Positions 1 through 5,822 are shown, counted from the first letter of the stretch. The stretch: 13,884 bases of DNA from Acidimicrobiia bacterium (GCA_013821025.1 JACDHN010000021.1:1-13884); one strand, 5' to 3'. Translations and numbers: made by a program. The notes: a model not told the origin generated them from the letters alone.

Positions 1-1
1 C

Positions 2-319
2 GTCGACCTGCTCAACCGTTTCATGAGCGATCGCGCCAAGATCCGCAACCGGCGGGTGACCGGCAACGACGTGCAGCAGCAGCGCGACGTCGCCAACGCC
101 ATCAAGATCGCCCGCGAGATGGCGCTCCTGCCGTACGCCCGCCGCGTGTCGTCGCAGCGCACCCGCCCGTCGCGAGACGGCGAGGGCCGCTACGACCGCG
201 GCGAGGGTCGGGGTCGCCCAGCAGAGTCGCGCGCCGAGGCGACACCCGACGCCGCTCCCGCCCCGATCGAGGCCGAGGCCGAGGGCACCACGATCGTGAC
301 CGAGGAGGATGGAGGCTGA
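2..319 (+). CDS. rpsR: 30S ribosomal protein S18 (5' end outside window)
   Basis: S18 is a small-subunit protein that binds 16S rRNA in the platform together with S6. The visible part reads in frame from base 2 (VDLLNRFMSDRAKI...). It carries the conserved S18 core: the RRVTG segment, then QQQRDVANAIKIAR and the ALLPYAR end. S18 usually stops a few residues after ALLPY. Here about 57 more residues follow, first Arg/Gly-rich (RDGEGRYDRGEGRGRP) and then Ala/Glu/Pro-rich and acidic, ending EEDGG. The tail looks disordered. The stop TGA overlaps the rplI ATG by one base (TGATG), so the genes are translationally coupled. A Met at base 23 is internal, because the S18 signature begins upstream of it. 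Identity is certain; the role of the tail is unknown. Confidence 0.95.
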   Translation, partial: VDLLNRFMSDRAKIRNRRVTGNDVQQQRDVANAIKIAREMALLPYARRVSSQRTRPSRDGEGRYDRGEGRGRPAESRAEATPDAAPAPIEAEAEGTTIVTEEDGG

Positions 320-765
320 TGGCCAGGATCATCCTGCGCTCCGATCTCGAAGGGCTCGGCAAGCGCGGCGACATCATCAACGTGTCCGACGGGCATGCCC
401 GCAACTACTTGCTACCGAAGGGCCTCGCCATGAAGGCAACGGAGGGCGCCGCCGAGCAGGCCTCCAAGATGCGCCAGGCACGCGACGTGCGCGACCACGC
501 CGAGCGCGAGCAGGCGCAGTCCGTGGCCTCGTCGCTCGTCGCCCACGTCATCACGGTGTCGGCCAAGGCGGGCCCCGAGGGCAAGCTGTTCGGTTCCGTC
601 ACCACGGCCGACATCGTGGCTGCCGTGCAATCCGCCACTGGCATCGTCCTTGACCGACGTGACATCGAGACCGATCCCATCAGGACCGTCGGCGAACACC
701 AGGTCCGCGCCAGCCTGCACAGCGACGTGTCGTTCCCGATCACACTCGACGTCGTCCCCGAGTGA
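319..765 (+). CDS. rplI: 50S ribosomal protein L9
   Basis: L9 binds 23S rRNA near the base of the L1 stalk and helps keep the reading frame. The product is 148 aa, the usual length. The N-terminal RNA-binding domain (about 1-50) shows LGKRGDIINVSDGHARNYLLP, with the family signature G-ARN-L-PKGLA at about residues 24-37. A charged connecting helix follows (about 45-75: AEQASKMRQARDVRDHAERE). The C-terminal domain includes GPEGKLFGSVTTADI. The start is set by ATG 319, which overlaps the rpsR stop, with GAGGAGG (302-308) and GGAGG (311-315) just upstream inside rpsR. It is the last gene of the ribosomal operon here, followed by a hairpin cluster. Confidence 0.97.
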   Translation: MARIILRSDLEGLGKRGDIINVSDGHARNYLLPKGLAMKATEGAAEQASKMRQARDVRDHAEREQAQSVASSLVAHVITVSAKAGPEGKLFGSVTTADIVAAVQSATGIVLDRRDIETDPIRTVGEHQVRASLHSDVSFPITLDVVPE

Positions 766-830
766 GCTAGCCCCGAGCTAGCCCGCGATCGACAGTTTCG
801 CGCTGTCGGCGTCACGGGAGCAGTGACGCC
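766..830 (+). terminator. Cluster of three stem-loops after rplI (probable terminator)
   Basis: Three short hairpins abut one another directly after the rplI stop. GCTAGC (766-771) pairs with GCTAGC (777-782). CGACAG (790-795) pairs with CTGTCG (803-808). GGCGTCAC (808-815) pairs perfectly with GTGACGCC (823-830) around a 7-nt loop. No T-run follows, which is common for actinobacterial terminators. The third stem overlaps the end of the minus-strand PIN remnant and would also work in that direction. Function is inferred from position and symmetry only. Confidence 0.5.
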
Positions 831-1010
831 AGGTCCATGTCGATGCCGATGACATCGGCGACGCGATTGAGGTCGGCGTCGAGTGCCAGAAGCGCGGCCC
901 CGTGTCGGTGAGCGACCGAGGCGATCACGCAATCGAGCAGTCCTCGTGGCGTGACTCCTACGCGCCGGCACGCGCGGTAGATGCGAATTGCGGCGTTGGG
1001 AGGTTTTCGT
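812..1010 (-). pseudogene. VapC-type PIN-domain toxin, C-terminal remnant
   Basis: Minus-strand reading shows a short stretch that looks like the C-terminal half of a VapC PIN-domain ribonuclease: IYRACRRVGVTPRGLLDC, then VIASVAHRHGAALLALDADL, then NRVADVIGIDMD and a stop. In intact VapC proteins this covers the second half of the PIN fold with the conserved Asp of 'DC-IA' and the later Asp of 'LL--D-DF'. The N-terminal half (the 'VDTS' start with the first catalytic Asp) is absent. The frame stays open upstream to about 1261, but that sequence does not look like PIN and runs into the promoter and start of the Rrf2 gene. No VapB antitoxin is visible. I read it as a degraded relic, probably inactive. 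The upstream boundary is approximate. The rest of the gap 766-1135 holds the hairpins and no other gene I can support. Confidence 0.6.
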
Positions 1011-1135
1011 GAGCCACACGTAGCCGCCGTACATCCACCAGGTTGCCGAAGATGATCATCGATCTGGCGACGCCGGTCACGGTCGGTAGACGACGCGTAG
1101 TGGTGCCATCGGCAGAACGAGAGGAGACCCGAACC

Positions 1136-1165
1136 TGGACAGTCACTATCTCCGATAGCTAGTAT
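1136..1165 (+). promoter_or_regulatory. Promoter of the Rrf2-SDR-membrane protein operon
   Basis: TGGACA at 1136-1141 matches the -35 consensus TTGACA at five of six positions. An 18-bp spacer separates it from TAGTAT at 1160-1165, a good -10. Transcription would begin about 7-8 nt later, at or next to the A of the ATG at 1173. The mRNA would therefore be leaderless, and indeed no ribosome binding site precedes this ATG. Confidence 0.65.
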
Positions 1166-1173
1166 CCGAGATA
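1147..1173 (+). promoter_or_regulatory. Inverted-repeat operator overlapping -10 and start codon
   Basis: TATCTCCGATA (1147-1157) and TATCCGAGATA (1163-1173) form an 11-5-11 inverted repeat. Ten of eleven pairs are complementary; the only break is C1153 opposite C1167. The repeat covers the spacer and -10 of the promoter and ends on the A of the Rrf2 start codon. A bound protein would block RNA polymerase, as expected for autorepression. From memory, the Streptomyces RsrR regulator uses 11-3-11 inverted repeats, so the half-site length agrees and the gap is 2 bp longer. Confidence 0.7.
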
Positions 1174-1679
1174 TGCGGTTGAGCGACGGCGTCGAGTGGG
1201 CGATCCATTGCTGCACGGTGCTCGCAGCGCTTCCCGCCGGCCAGGCGCTCCCGGCCGCCAAGCTGGCCGAGTTCCACGGCGTGCCCCCTGCCTACCTGGC
1301 CAAGCATCTCCAGGCCATCACCGGCGCCGGGATCACCGAATCGCTGCCAGGACCGCGTGGCGGATATCGGCTCGCCCGTCCGCCGGCAGAGATCTCTCTG
1401 CTCCAGGTGGTGTTGGCCGTCGACGGTGACGATGCAGCGTTCCGCTGCAGTGAGATCCGCCAGCGCGGGCCGGTCGCCGGGCCGCCCGACACCTACCGCA
1501 GACCGTGCGGCATCGCCAGGGCGATGTGGCGTGCCGAAGACGCATGGAGGGCCGAGTTGGCCTCGACGTCGATCGGCGACATGGTCGACGAGGTGCTCAA
1601 CAACGTGCCAGCCGACCAGTTGGACAAAGCGACTGCCTGGATCAGCCAGGTGGACATCACGAGGAGGAACCGCAAATGA
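1173..1679 (+). CDS. rsrR: Rrf2-family redox regulator, RsrR-like [2Fe-2S] sensor
   Basis: A cytoplasmic DNA-binding repressor of the Rrf2 superfamily, 168 aa. The winged helix-turn-helix spans about 1-70, with recognition helix PPAYLAKHLQAITGAG (38-53) and wing PRGGYRLARP (61-70). Most Rrf2 sensors (IscR, NsrR) bind their cluster with three Cys. This protein instead has Glu8, Trp9, His12, Cys92 and Cys112. These match, from my memory of the Streptomyces venezuelae RsrR structure, its unusual ligands: two Cys from one subunit, with Glu and His from the other, next to a redox-moving Trp. The surrounding EIRQRGP (94-100) and IARAM (114-118) also look RsrR-like. An extra Cys pair lies at 13-14. 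The gene is preceded by its own operator and a leaderless promoter. The stop overlaps the next start (ATGA). Cluster type and redox role are inferred from residues. Confidence 0.85.
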   Translation: MRLSDGVEWAIHCCTVLAALPAGQALPAAKLAEFHGVPPAYLAKHLQAITGAGITESLPGPRGGYRLARPPAEISLLQVVLAVDGDDAAFRCSEIRQRGPVAGPPDTYRRPCGIARAMWRAEDAWRAELASTSIGDMVDEVLNNVPADQLDKATAWISQVDITRRNRK

Positions 1680-2581
1680 AGATCTTCCTGACGGGTGGGA
1701 CCGGTGTCATCGGCACACGTGCCATTCGCGCCCTCGTCGCCGCCGGTCACGATGTGACCGCCGTCGCGCGGTCGTCGGCCAAGGCCGACGTCGTCCGGAC
1801 GCTCGGCGCGTCGCCGGTCGGCGTCGATCTCTTCGAGGCCGAGGAGGTGTCGGCTGCAGTGGTGGGCCATGAGGTGGTCGTGCACCTGGCCACGAACATC
1901 CCGCCGATGTCGCGGGCGACGCGGGCGTCGGCCTGGGCCACCAACGATCTGCTCCGTACGGAAGCGGCACAGCACCTCGTCGACGCTGCACTGGCCGCCG
2001 GGGCCAGCCGCTACGTGCAGGAATCCATCTGCTTCCCGTACCGCGATCAGGGCGATGAGTGGATCGACGAGAGCAGCGAGTTGGACCACGTCGGCGCGTT
2101 CGCGTCCGCCGGTGCCGCCGAGGCGACGACGGCCCGATTCAGCGCCGCAGGCGGCCAAGGAGTGGTGCTGCGCTTCGCCCAGTTCTACGCCCCCGACAGC
2201 GATCATGTCCAGACGTTCAACGTGCTCATGAGGCGACGGATCAACCCGTTTCTCGGCGCCCCCGAGGCGTACGTGTCCTTCGTCCACGCCGCCGATGCCG
2301 GTGCCGCAGTGGCCGCTGCCCTCGCCGTGCCGGGCGGCATCTACAACGTGGGGGACGACGAACCGGTCACCCGCAGCGAAGCCGGGCGCATCGTGGCTCA
2401 CGCCCTCGGCGTCGAGCCACCGCGAGCGGTTCCACGGCTGGTGAGAGCCGCCAGCCCGTCGTCGGCGAAGCTGCTGATGCGGTCTCTGCGCGTGTCGAAT
2501 CGGCGATTCCGTGAGGCGAGCGGCTGGGTGCCAGCTCACCCGTCGATCCGAGGTTCCTGGCCGGCTGAGACGGCGCAATGA
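1676..2581 (+). CDS. NAD(P)-binding SDR/epimerase-like protein, NmrA-like, no YxxxK
   Basis: A 301-aa atypical extended SDR with an N-terminal Rossmann fold: GGTGVIG (7-13) is the GxxGxxG dinucleotide loop, and LATN follows beta-4 at 71-74. The middle has SRYVQESICFPY (111-122), as in sugar epimerases. Where the catalytic Tyr-x-x-x-Lys should stand (about 141-150) the sequence is AFASAGAAEA, with neither Tyr nor Lys. Normal SDR catalysis is therefore doubtful; the protein may sense NAD(P)H, as NmrA-like proteins do, or act differently. The start at ATG 1676 overlaps the Rrf2 stop by four bases, with GAGGAGG at 1661-1667. An RsrR-controlled NmrA-family gene is, as I recall, also the main RsrR target in Streptomyces, which supports a functional pair. 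The reaction or ligand is unknown. Confidence 0.8.
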   Translation: MKIFLTGGTGVIGTRAIRALVAAGHDVTAVARSSAKADVVRTLGASPVGVDLFEAEEVSAAVVGHEVVVHLATNIPPMSRATRASAWATNDLLRTEAAQHLVDAALAAGASRYVQESICFPYRDQGDEWIDESSELDHVGAFASAGAAEATTARFSAAGGQGVVLRFAQFYAPDSDHVQTFNVLMRRRINPFLGAPEAYVSFVHAADAGAAVAAALAVPGGIYNVGDDEPVTRSEAGRIVAHALGVEPPRAVPRLVRAASPSSAKLLMRSLRVSNRRFREASGWVPAHPSIRGSWPAETAQ

Positions 2582-2988
2582 CGACGCTACGTCGCTTGGC
2601 GCTCGTCGTGATCGCCTTCGGCAGTCTGGTCGTCGGGGCGTGGGCCCAGGTGTTTCCCCGATCGTTCTACGACGACTTCCCCGGCTTGGGCCGGGTGTGG
2701 ATAGCCGTCGACGGACCGTACAACGAGCATCTCGTACGCGATGTCGGCGGCCTGAACCTGGGCCTCGCACTGGTCGCCGTCGTGGCGCTGATCACCGCCA
2801 ACCTGCTCTTGGCGAGGGTGGCCGGCGCCGCCGCGCTGCTGTACGGCCTACCGCACCTGGTGTACCACGCTGCCCACGCCGACTTGTTCGACGCCACCGA
2901 CGCAGTGGCCAACTTGGTGGGGCTCGCCGTGGCCGCCCTTGCGGCGCTGCTGGCTCTCGCCGCCCCCGCCCACACCCGGACTCGTTGA
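2578..2988 (+). CDS. Four-helix integral membrane protein, unknown function
   Basis: A 136-aa hydrophobic protein that I do not recognise by name. Likely membrane helices lie at about 6-24, 58-77, 79-98 and 108-130. Between the first two lies a polar loop with FPRSFYDDFPGLG and PYNEHLVRDVGG, rich in aromatic and acidic residues and the most conserved-looking part. Two His (HLVYHAAH, about 93-100) sit at the end of the third helix. I recall similar small membrane proteins in other actinobacteria but cannot assign a function. The ATG overlaps the stop of the SDR gene (ATGA), making this the third coupled gene of the RsrR-like operon, so it is probably induced by the same redox signal. Confidence 0.8.
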   Translation: MTTLRRLALVVIAFGSLVVGAWAQVFPRSFYDDFPGLGRVWIAVDGPYNEHLVRDVGGLNLGLALVAVVALITANLLLARVAGAAALLYGLPHLVYHAAHADLFDATDAVANLVGLAVAALAALLALAAPAHTRTR

Positions 2989-3019
2989 CAACAGGCGCAC
3001 CACCGGTCACGTCGCTCGC

Positions 3020-3025
3020 TACTGT
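3020..3025 (+). promoter_or_regulatory. Candidate -10 box, leaderless start of next gene
   Basis: TACTGT lies 8 nt before the ATG at 3034. No Shine-Dalgarno is visible, so a leaderless transcript is likely. No good -35 is seen at the right distance. Read-through from the upstream operon is equally possible because the gap is only 45 nt. Confidence 0.4.
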
Positions 3026-3033
3026 CGGCGCCC

Positions 3034-4236
3034 ATGCGGATCCTGCTGGTGGGCGCCGGTGGAGTTGGCTCGGCCGTCGCGGCCGTGGCTGCCCGCCGTG
3101 ACTTTTTCGAGCACCTGGTCGTCGCCGACTACGACGCTGAACGAGCGGAGCGGGCCGCAGCGAGCGGCGGTGAACGCTTCTCGGCGGCGTCGATCGACGC
3201 ATCGGACGAGGCTGCTGTCGGATCCCTGATCGACGCAGCGCGCTGCGACGTCGTCCTGAATGCCACGGACCCCCGGTTCGTCATGCCGGTGTTCCGTGCC
3301 GCCCTTGAGGCCGGTGCCGGGTACCTCGACATGGCGATGTCGCTGTCGACGCCGCACCCCGACCGCCCGTACGAGCAAACGGGCGTCAAGCTCGGCGACG
3401 AGCAGTTCGAGCTGGAGGACGAGTGGCGCCAGCGCGACCAGCTCGCCCTCGTGGGCATCGGCGTCGAACCCGGACTGTCCGACGTCTTCGCCCGCTACGC
3501 CGCCGACCAACTGTTCTCCGAGGTCCACGACGTCGGCGTGCGCGACGGGTCGGACCTGGTGGTCGACGGTTACGACTTCGCGCCGACGTTCTCGATCTGG
3601 ACCACCATCGAGGAGTGCCTGAACCCGCCGGTGGTCTGGGAGGCAGAGCGTGGATGGTTCACCACGGAGCCGTTCAGCGAACCCGAGACGTTCGACTTCC
3701 CAGAGGGCATCGGGCCCGTGGAATGCGTAAACGTCGAGCACGAGGAGGTGCTGCTGATCCCGCGCTGGATCGACGCCCGGCGGGTGACGTTCAAGTACGG
3801 CCTCGGCGACGAGTTCATCGGCGTGCTGAAGACGTTGCACAAGTTGGGCCTCGACCGCGTCGACAAGCGCAGGGTCGGTGACCTCGAGGTGTCACCGCGA
3901 GACGTCGTGGCTGCCGGCCTACCCGACCCGGCCACTCTGGGCGACCGGATGAGTGGACGAACGTGCGCCGGTACGTGGGTCACCGGTCTCGGAACCGATG
4001 GTCGGCCGCGCGACGTGTACCTGTACCACGTGGTCGACAACGAGTGGTCAATGCGCGAGTATGGCGCCCAGGCCGTCGTCTGGCAGACAGCCGTCAATCC
4101 TGTCGTCGCCCTCGAGTTGCTCGCCACTGGCGCCTGGGAGGGCGCCGGCGTACTCGGCCCGGAAGCTTTGCCCCCCGGCCCCTTCCTCGAACTCCTCGGC
4201 GACCACGGCGCCCCATGGGGCTGTCGCGACGGTTGA
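3034..4236 (+). CDS. Saccharopine dehydrogenase-like NAD(P)-dependent oxidoreductase
   Basis: A 400-aa cytosolic oxidoreductase of the saccharopine dehydrogenase/Lys9-like family. The N-terminal Rossmann fold opens with ILLVGAGGVGSAV (GxGxxG at 7-12), followed by an acidic residue after beta-2 (VVADYD, about 29-34). DVVLNATDPRF (about 75-85) is typical of the family, and GIGVEPGLSDVFARYAAD (about 141-158) corresponds to the substrate-domain entry, the family's 'G--PG--N' region. The C-terminal half contains YLYHVVDNEWSMREYGAQA and QTAVNPVVALELLATGAW, also family features. In many bacteria such proteins act in lysine or polyamine (carboxynorspermidine) metabolism, but the substrate cannot be fixed here. 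The convergent neighbour is a putative polyamine/amino-acid oxidase, which makes an amine-related role conceivable. The start is the only ATG giving a full Rossmann strand. Confidence 0.85.
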   Translation: MRILLVGAGGVGSAVAAVAARRDFFEHLVVADYDAERAERAAASGGERFSAASIDASDEAAVGSLIDAARCDVVLNATDPRFVMPVFRAALEAGAGYLDMAMSLSTPHPDRPYEQTGVKLGDEQFELEDEWRQRDQLALVGIGVEPGLSDVFARYAADQLFSEVHDVGVRDGSDLVVDGYDFAPTFSIWTTIEECLNPPVVWEAERGWFTTEPFSEPETFDFPEGIGPVECVNVEHEEVLLIPRWIDARRVTFKYGLGDEFIGVLKTLHKLGLDRVDKRRVGDLEVSPRDVVAAGLPDPATLGDRMSGRTCAGTWVTGLGTDGRPRDVYLYHVVDNEWSMREYGAQAVVWQTAVNPVVALELLATGAWEGAGVLGPEALPPGPFLELLGDHGAPWGCRDG

Positions 4237-4427
4237 ATCGAGAACGGGTCAACGAGGTCTTGGTGACGCACCGTGCCCCGAGCTGGTTCCCGACGTTGCG
4301 CATCGAGGCGTCGATCGGCGTCACGAGGTCACAGCGCGACGAGCTCGAACACGAGGGGGGACAGCTGCTGGCGTTCCTCGCCGGTGACGTCGCCGAGCGA
4401 CGTGTGGAGATCGCTGACCCTCGATGA
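4215..4427 (+). CDS. Small ORF, possible C-terminal fragment of a winged-helix protein
   Basis: A 70-aa reading frame that starts inside the last 22 bases of the preceding gene and stops at 4425-4427, directly against the stop of the convergent oxidoreductase. The product begins MGLSRRLNRERVNEVLVTHR and continues APSWFPTLRIEASIG, VTRSQRDELEHEGGQLLAFL and AGDVAERRVEIADPR. Codon third positions are strongly G/C, as in real genes here. The E-x-x-x-L-x-x-EG-x-x-L-x-x-FL pattern resembles the C-terminal end of AlkZ-like winged-helix DNA-binding proteins, but the match is weak and from memory. It could be a remnant of a larger gene or a genuine small protein. No ribosome binding site is obvious; coupling to the upstream stop is possible. 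Confidence 0.45.
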   Translation: MGLSRRLNRERVNEVLVTHRAPSWFPTLRIEASIGVTRSQRDELEHEGGQLLAFLAGDVAERRVEIADPR

Positions 4428-5690
4428 TCACGGGCGGTCCTTCCAGCGGAACCACTGCCCGACGATGGGCAGCCACCAGCGGCGGGTGCGGTGCAGCGGG
4501 ATCGGCCGGTGGCGCAGCTCGGCAAACGACGGCAGGTCAACGTCGCCCAGCACGTGCCGGGCGAGGCGGTCGCCGAGCCAGGTGTTGAGCGCCACGCCAG
4601 AGCCGTTGCAGCCGGCGGCGTACCAGACGCCGTCGAAGCGGCCGACGTGCGGCAGTCGATCGAGCGTGATTGCGACCGAGCCGCCCCAGCGGTGGGTGAT
4701 GTCGACGGCTCCGAGTTGAGGATGGATCCGGCGCATCGAAGCTGCGACGTAGTCGGTGGCGTCGGCCAGCGACGACGCCGCCAGGCTGCGTCGCCCACCG
4801 AACAGCATCCGACGGTCAGGTGTCAGCCGCCAGTAGAACAGGAACTGCTTCGTGTCGATGAAGTTGCGGCGTCGCGGACTCAGCTCATCGGCGAGCCCGG
4901 GGTCGAGCGGCTCGGTGGTCACGATGTAGCTGCCGACGGGCAAGATCCGCCGGCGCAGCGCCGGGATCAGCCCGTCGGCGTACGCATTCGTGGCCACGAT
5001 CACAACCCCAGCGTCGATTGGCCCCTTCGCCGTGTCCACCACGAACCGTGAACCGCTGCGGCTGACGGACGTCGCCAGGCACTCGTCGATCACCAGGGCG
5101 CCTGCATGCCTGGCCCGTGCCGCCAGCGCCGCATGGAACTTGGCGGGGTGCAGCGAGCCGGCGCGGTCGAACACGATCCCGGCTGGGAAGGCGTTGGATC
5201 CGATCTCGGCCGGGAGCTCGGATCCAACGACGAAGCGGACGGCTTCGCCCCTGGCCAGGTGCTCGTCGGCGAGCCGGCGCAGGCGCGGTACGAGGCGCTC
5301 GGCGTGGGCCAGGTACAGCTCGCCGCAGCGCTCGTAGTCGCAGTCCAGCCCCTCATCCCTCACCATCGACTCCACTGCGTCGAACGCCTCGTTGGCGTCG
5401 GCGTACATCCGGCGCCCGAGATCGCCGTAGCGCCGCTCCAGCACCCCAGGTCCCAACTTCAGTTCGGACAGCACCATGCCGCCGTTGCGGGCGTGGGCAC
5501 CCCAGCCCAGGCGGCGAGCCTCGACCACGGCGACCGAGAGCCCGGCGACGGCCAGCGTGCGAGCGGCCGCCAGGCCCCCGTAGCCGGCCCCGATGACGAC
5601 GACGTCGGCGCTTCGGGGCGGCGTCACGTCGCCCTTCGACGGCGGGTCGATCTGCTCGTGCCACAGCACGTGTTCAGTCATGTCGGTCAC
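4428..5690 (-). CDS. FAD-dependent amine oxidase, gamma-glutamylputrescine oxidase (PuuB/OrdL) type
   Basis: A 420-aa flavoprotein of the DAO family. ADVVVIGAGYGGLAAARTLA (about 28-47) is the FAD Rossmann motif, ending in VVEA (about 54-57), whose Glu binds the ribose. LGWGAHARNGGM (about 61-72) is the PuuB-type 'GWGASGRNGG' signature. Further on come CDYERCGELYLA, SLHPAKF, TNAYAD, a FYWRLTPDRRMLFGG block, HRWGG and the FAD-binding AAGCNGSGVALNTWLG. Overall order and spacing follow E. coli PuuB, which oxidises gamma-glutamylputrescine; relatives act on other amines or amino acids, so the substrate is not fixed. GTG at 5690 gives the longest product; ATG at 5681 would drop three residues and is equally plausible. 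No clear Shine-Dalgarno. It is divergent from dnaB and converges on the small ORF with no terminator space. Confidence 0.85.
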   Translation of the reverse strand: MTDMTEHVLWHEQIDPPSKGDVTPPRSADVVVIGAGYGGLAAARTLAVAGLSVAVVEARRLGWGAHARNGGMVLSELKLGPGVLERRYGDLGRRMYADANEAFDAVESMVRDEGLDCDYERCGELYLAHAERLVPRLRRLADEHLARGEAVRFVVGSELPAEIGSNAFPAGIVFDRAGSLHPAKFHAALAARARHAGALVIDECLATSVSRSGSRFVVDTAKGPIDAGVVIVATNAYADGLIPALRRRILPVGSYIVTTEPLDPGLADELSPRRRNFIDTKQFLFYWRLTPDRRMLFGGRRSLAASSLADATDYVAASMRRIHPQLGAVDITHRWGGSVAITLDRLPHVGRFDGVWYAAGCNGSGVALNTWLGDRLARHVLGDVDLPSFAELRHRPIPLHRTRRWWLPIVGQWFRWKDRP

Positions 5691-5705
5691 GGTGTAACAC
5701 CCATG

Positions 5706-5795
5706 GTGTCCACTTGGGCCTGTCCACAGCGGCCCACAGGATGTCGGTAGCGTTCCACAGGGTTGCTCACAGCCTTATGGTCCTTACTGCCCACA
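5706..5795 (+). promoter_or_regulatory. Array of six DnaA-box-like motifs upstream of dnaB
   Basis: Six 9-mers in one orientation resemble the actinobacterial DnaA box TTGTCCACA: GTGTCCACT (5706-5714, 7/9), CTGTCCACA (5720-5728, 8/9), CGGCCCACA (5730-5738, 6/9), CGTTCCACA (5751-5759, 6/9), TTGCTCACA (5763-5771, 7/9) and CTGCCCACA (5787-5795, 7/9). Four share the hexamer CCACAG. They fill the divergent promoter region of dnaB and overlap its candidate -10. DnaA binding is inferred; the weakest sites could be chance. Confidence 0.55.
5776..5781 (+). promoter_or_regulatory. Candidate dnaB -10 box
   Basis: TATGGT matches TANNNT and would start a transcript near 5788 with a leader of about 35 nt. 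The same octamer context (TTATGGTC) recurs as the candidate -10 of tldD. The -35 region is poor. GAGAAGG at 5806-5812, 10 nt before the ATG, is the likely ribosome binding site of dnaB. Confidence 0.4.
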
Positions 5796-5822
5796 GGGGG
5801 GAACTGAGAAGGTAGTCAGCTC

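Noticed and set aside
958..1146. 62-codon minus-strand frame upstream of the PIN remnant, considered as a VapB antitoxin
   Set aside because: It shows no ribbon-helix-helix or AbrB-like motif, and its frame overlaps the PIN remnant rather than preceding it.
1493..2770. Long minus-strand open frame (425 codons) opposite the SDR gene
   Set aside because: It mirrors the SDR and membrane-protein genes. The translation is Arg/Gly/Pro-rich with no family motif, a usual high-GC shadow frame.
2985..2990. Perfect TTGACA as -35 of the saccharopine dehydrogenase-like gene
   Set aside because: The spacing to the only good -10 (3020) is 29 bp, far too long, and it overlaps the previous stop codon.
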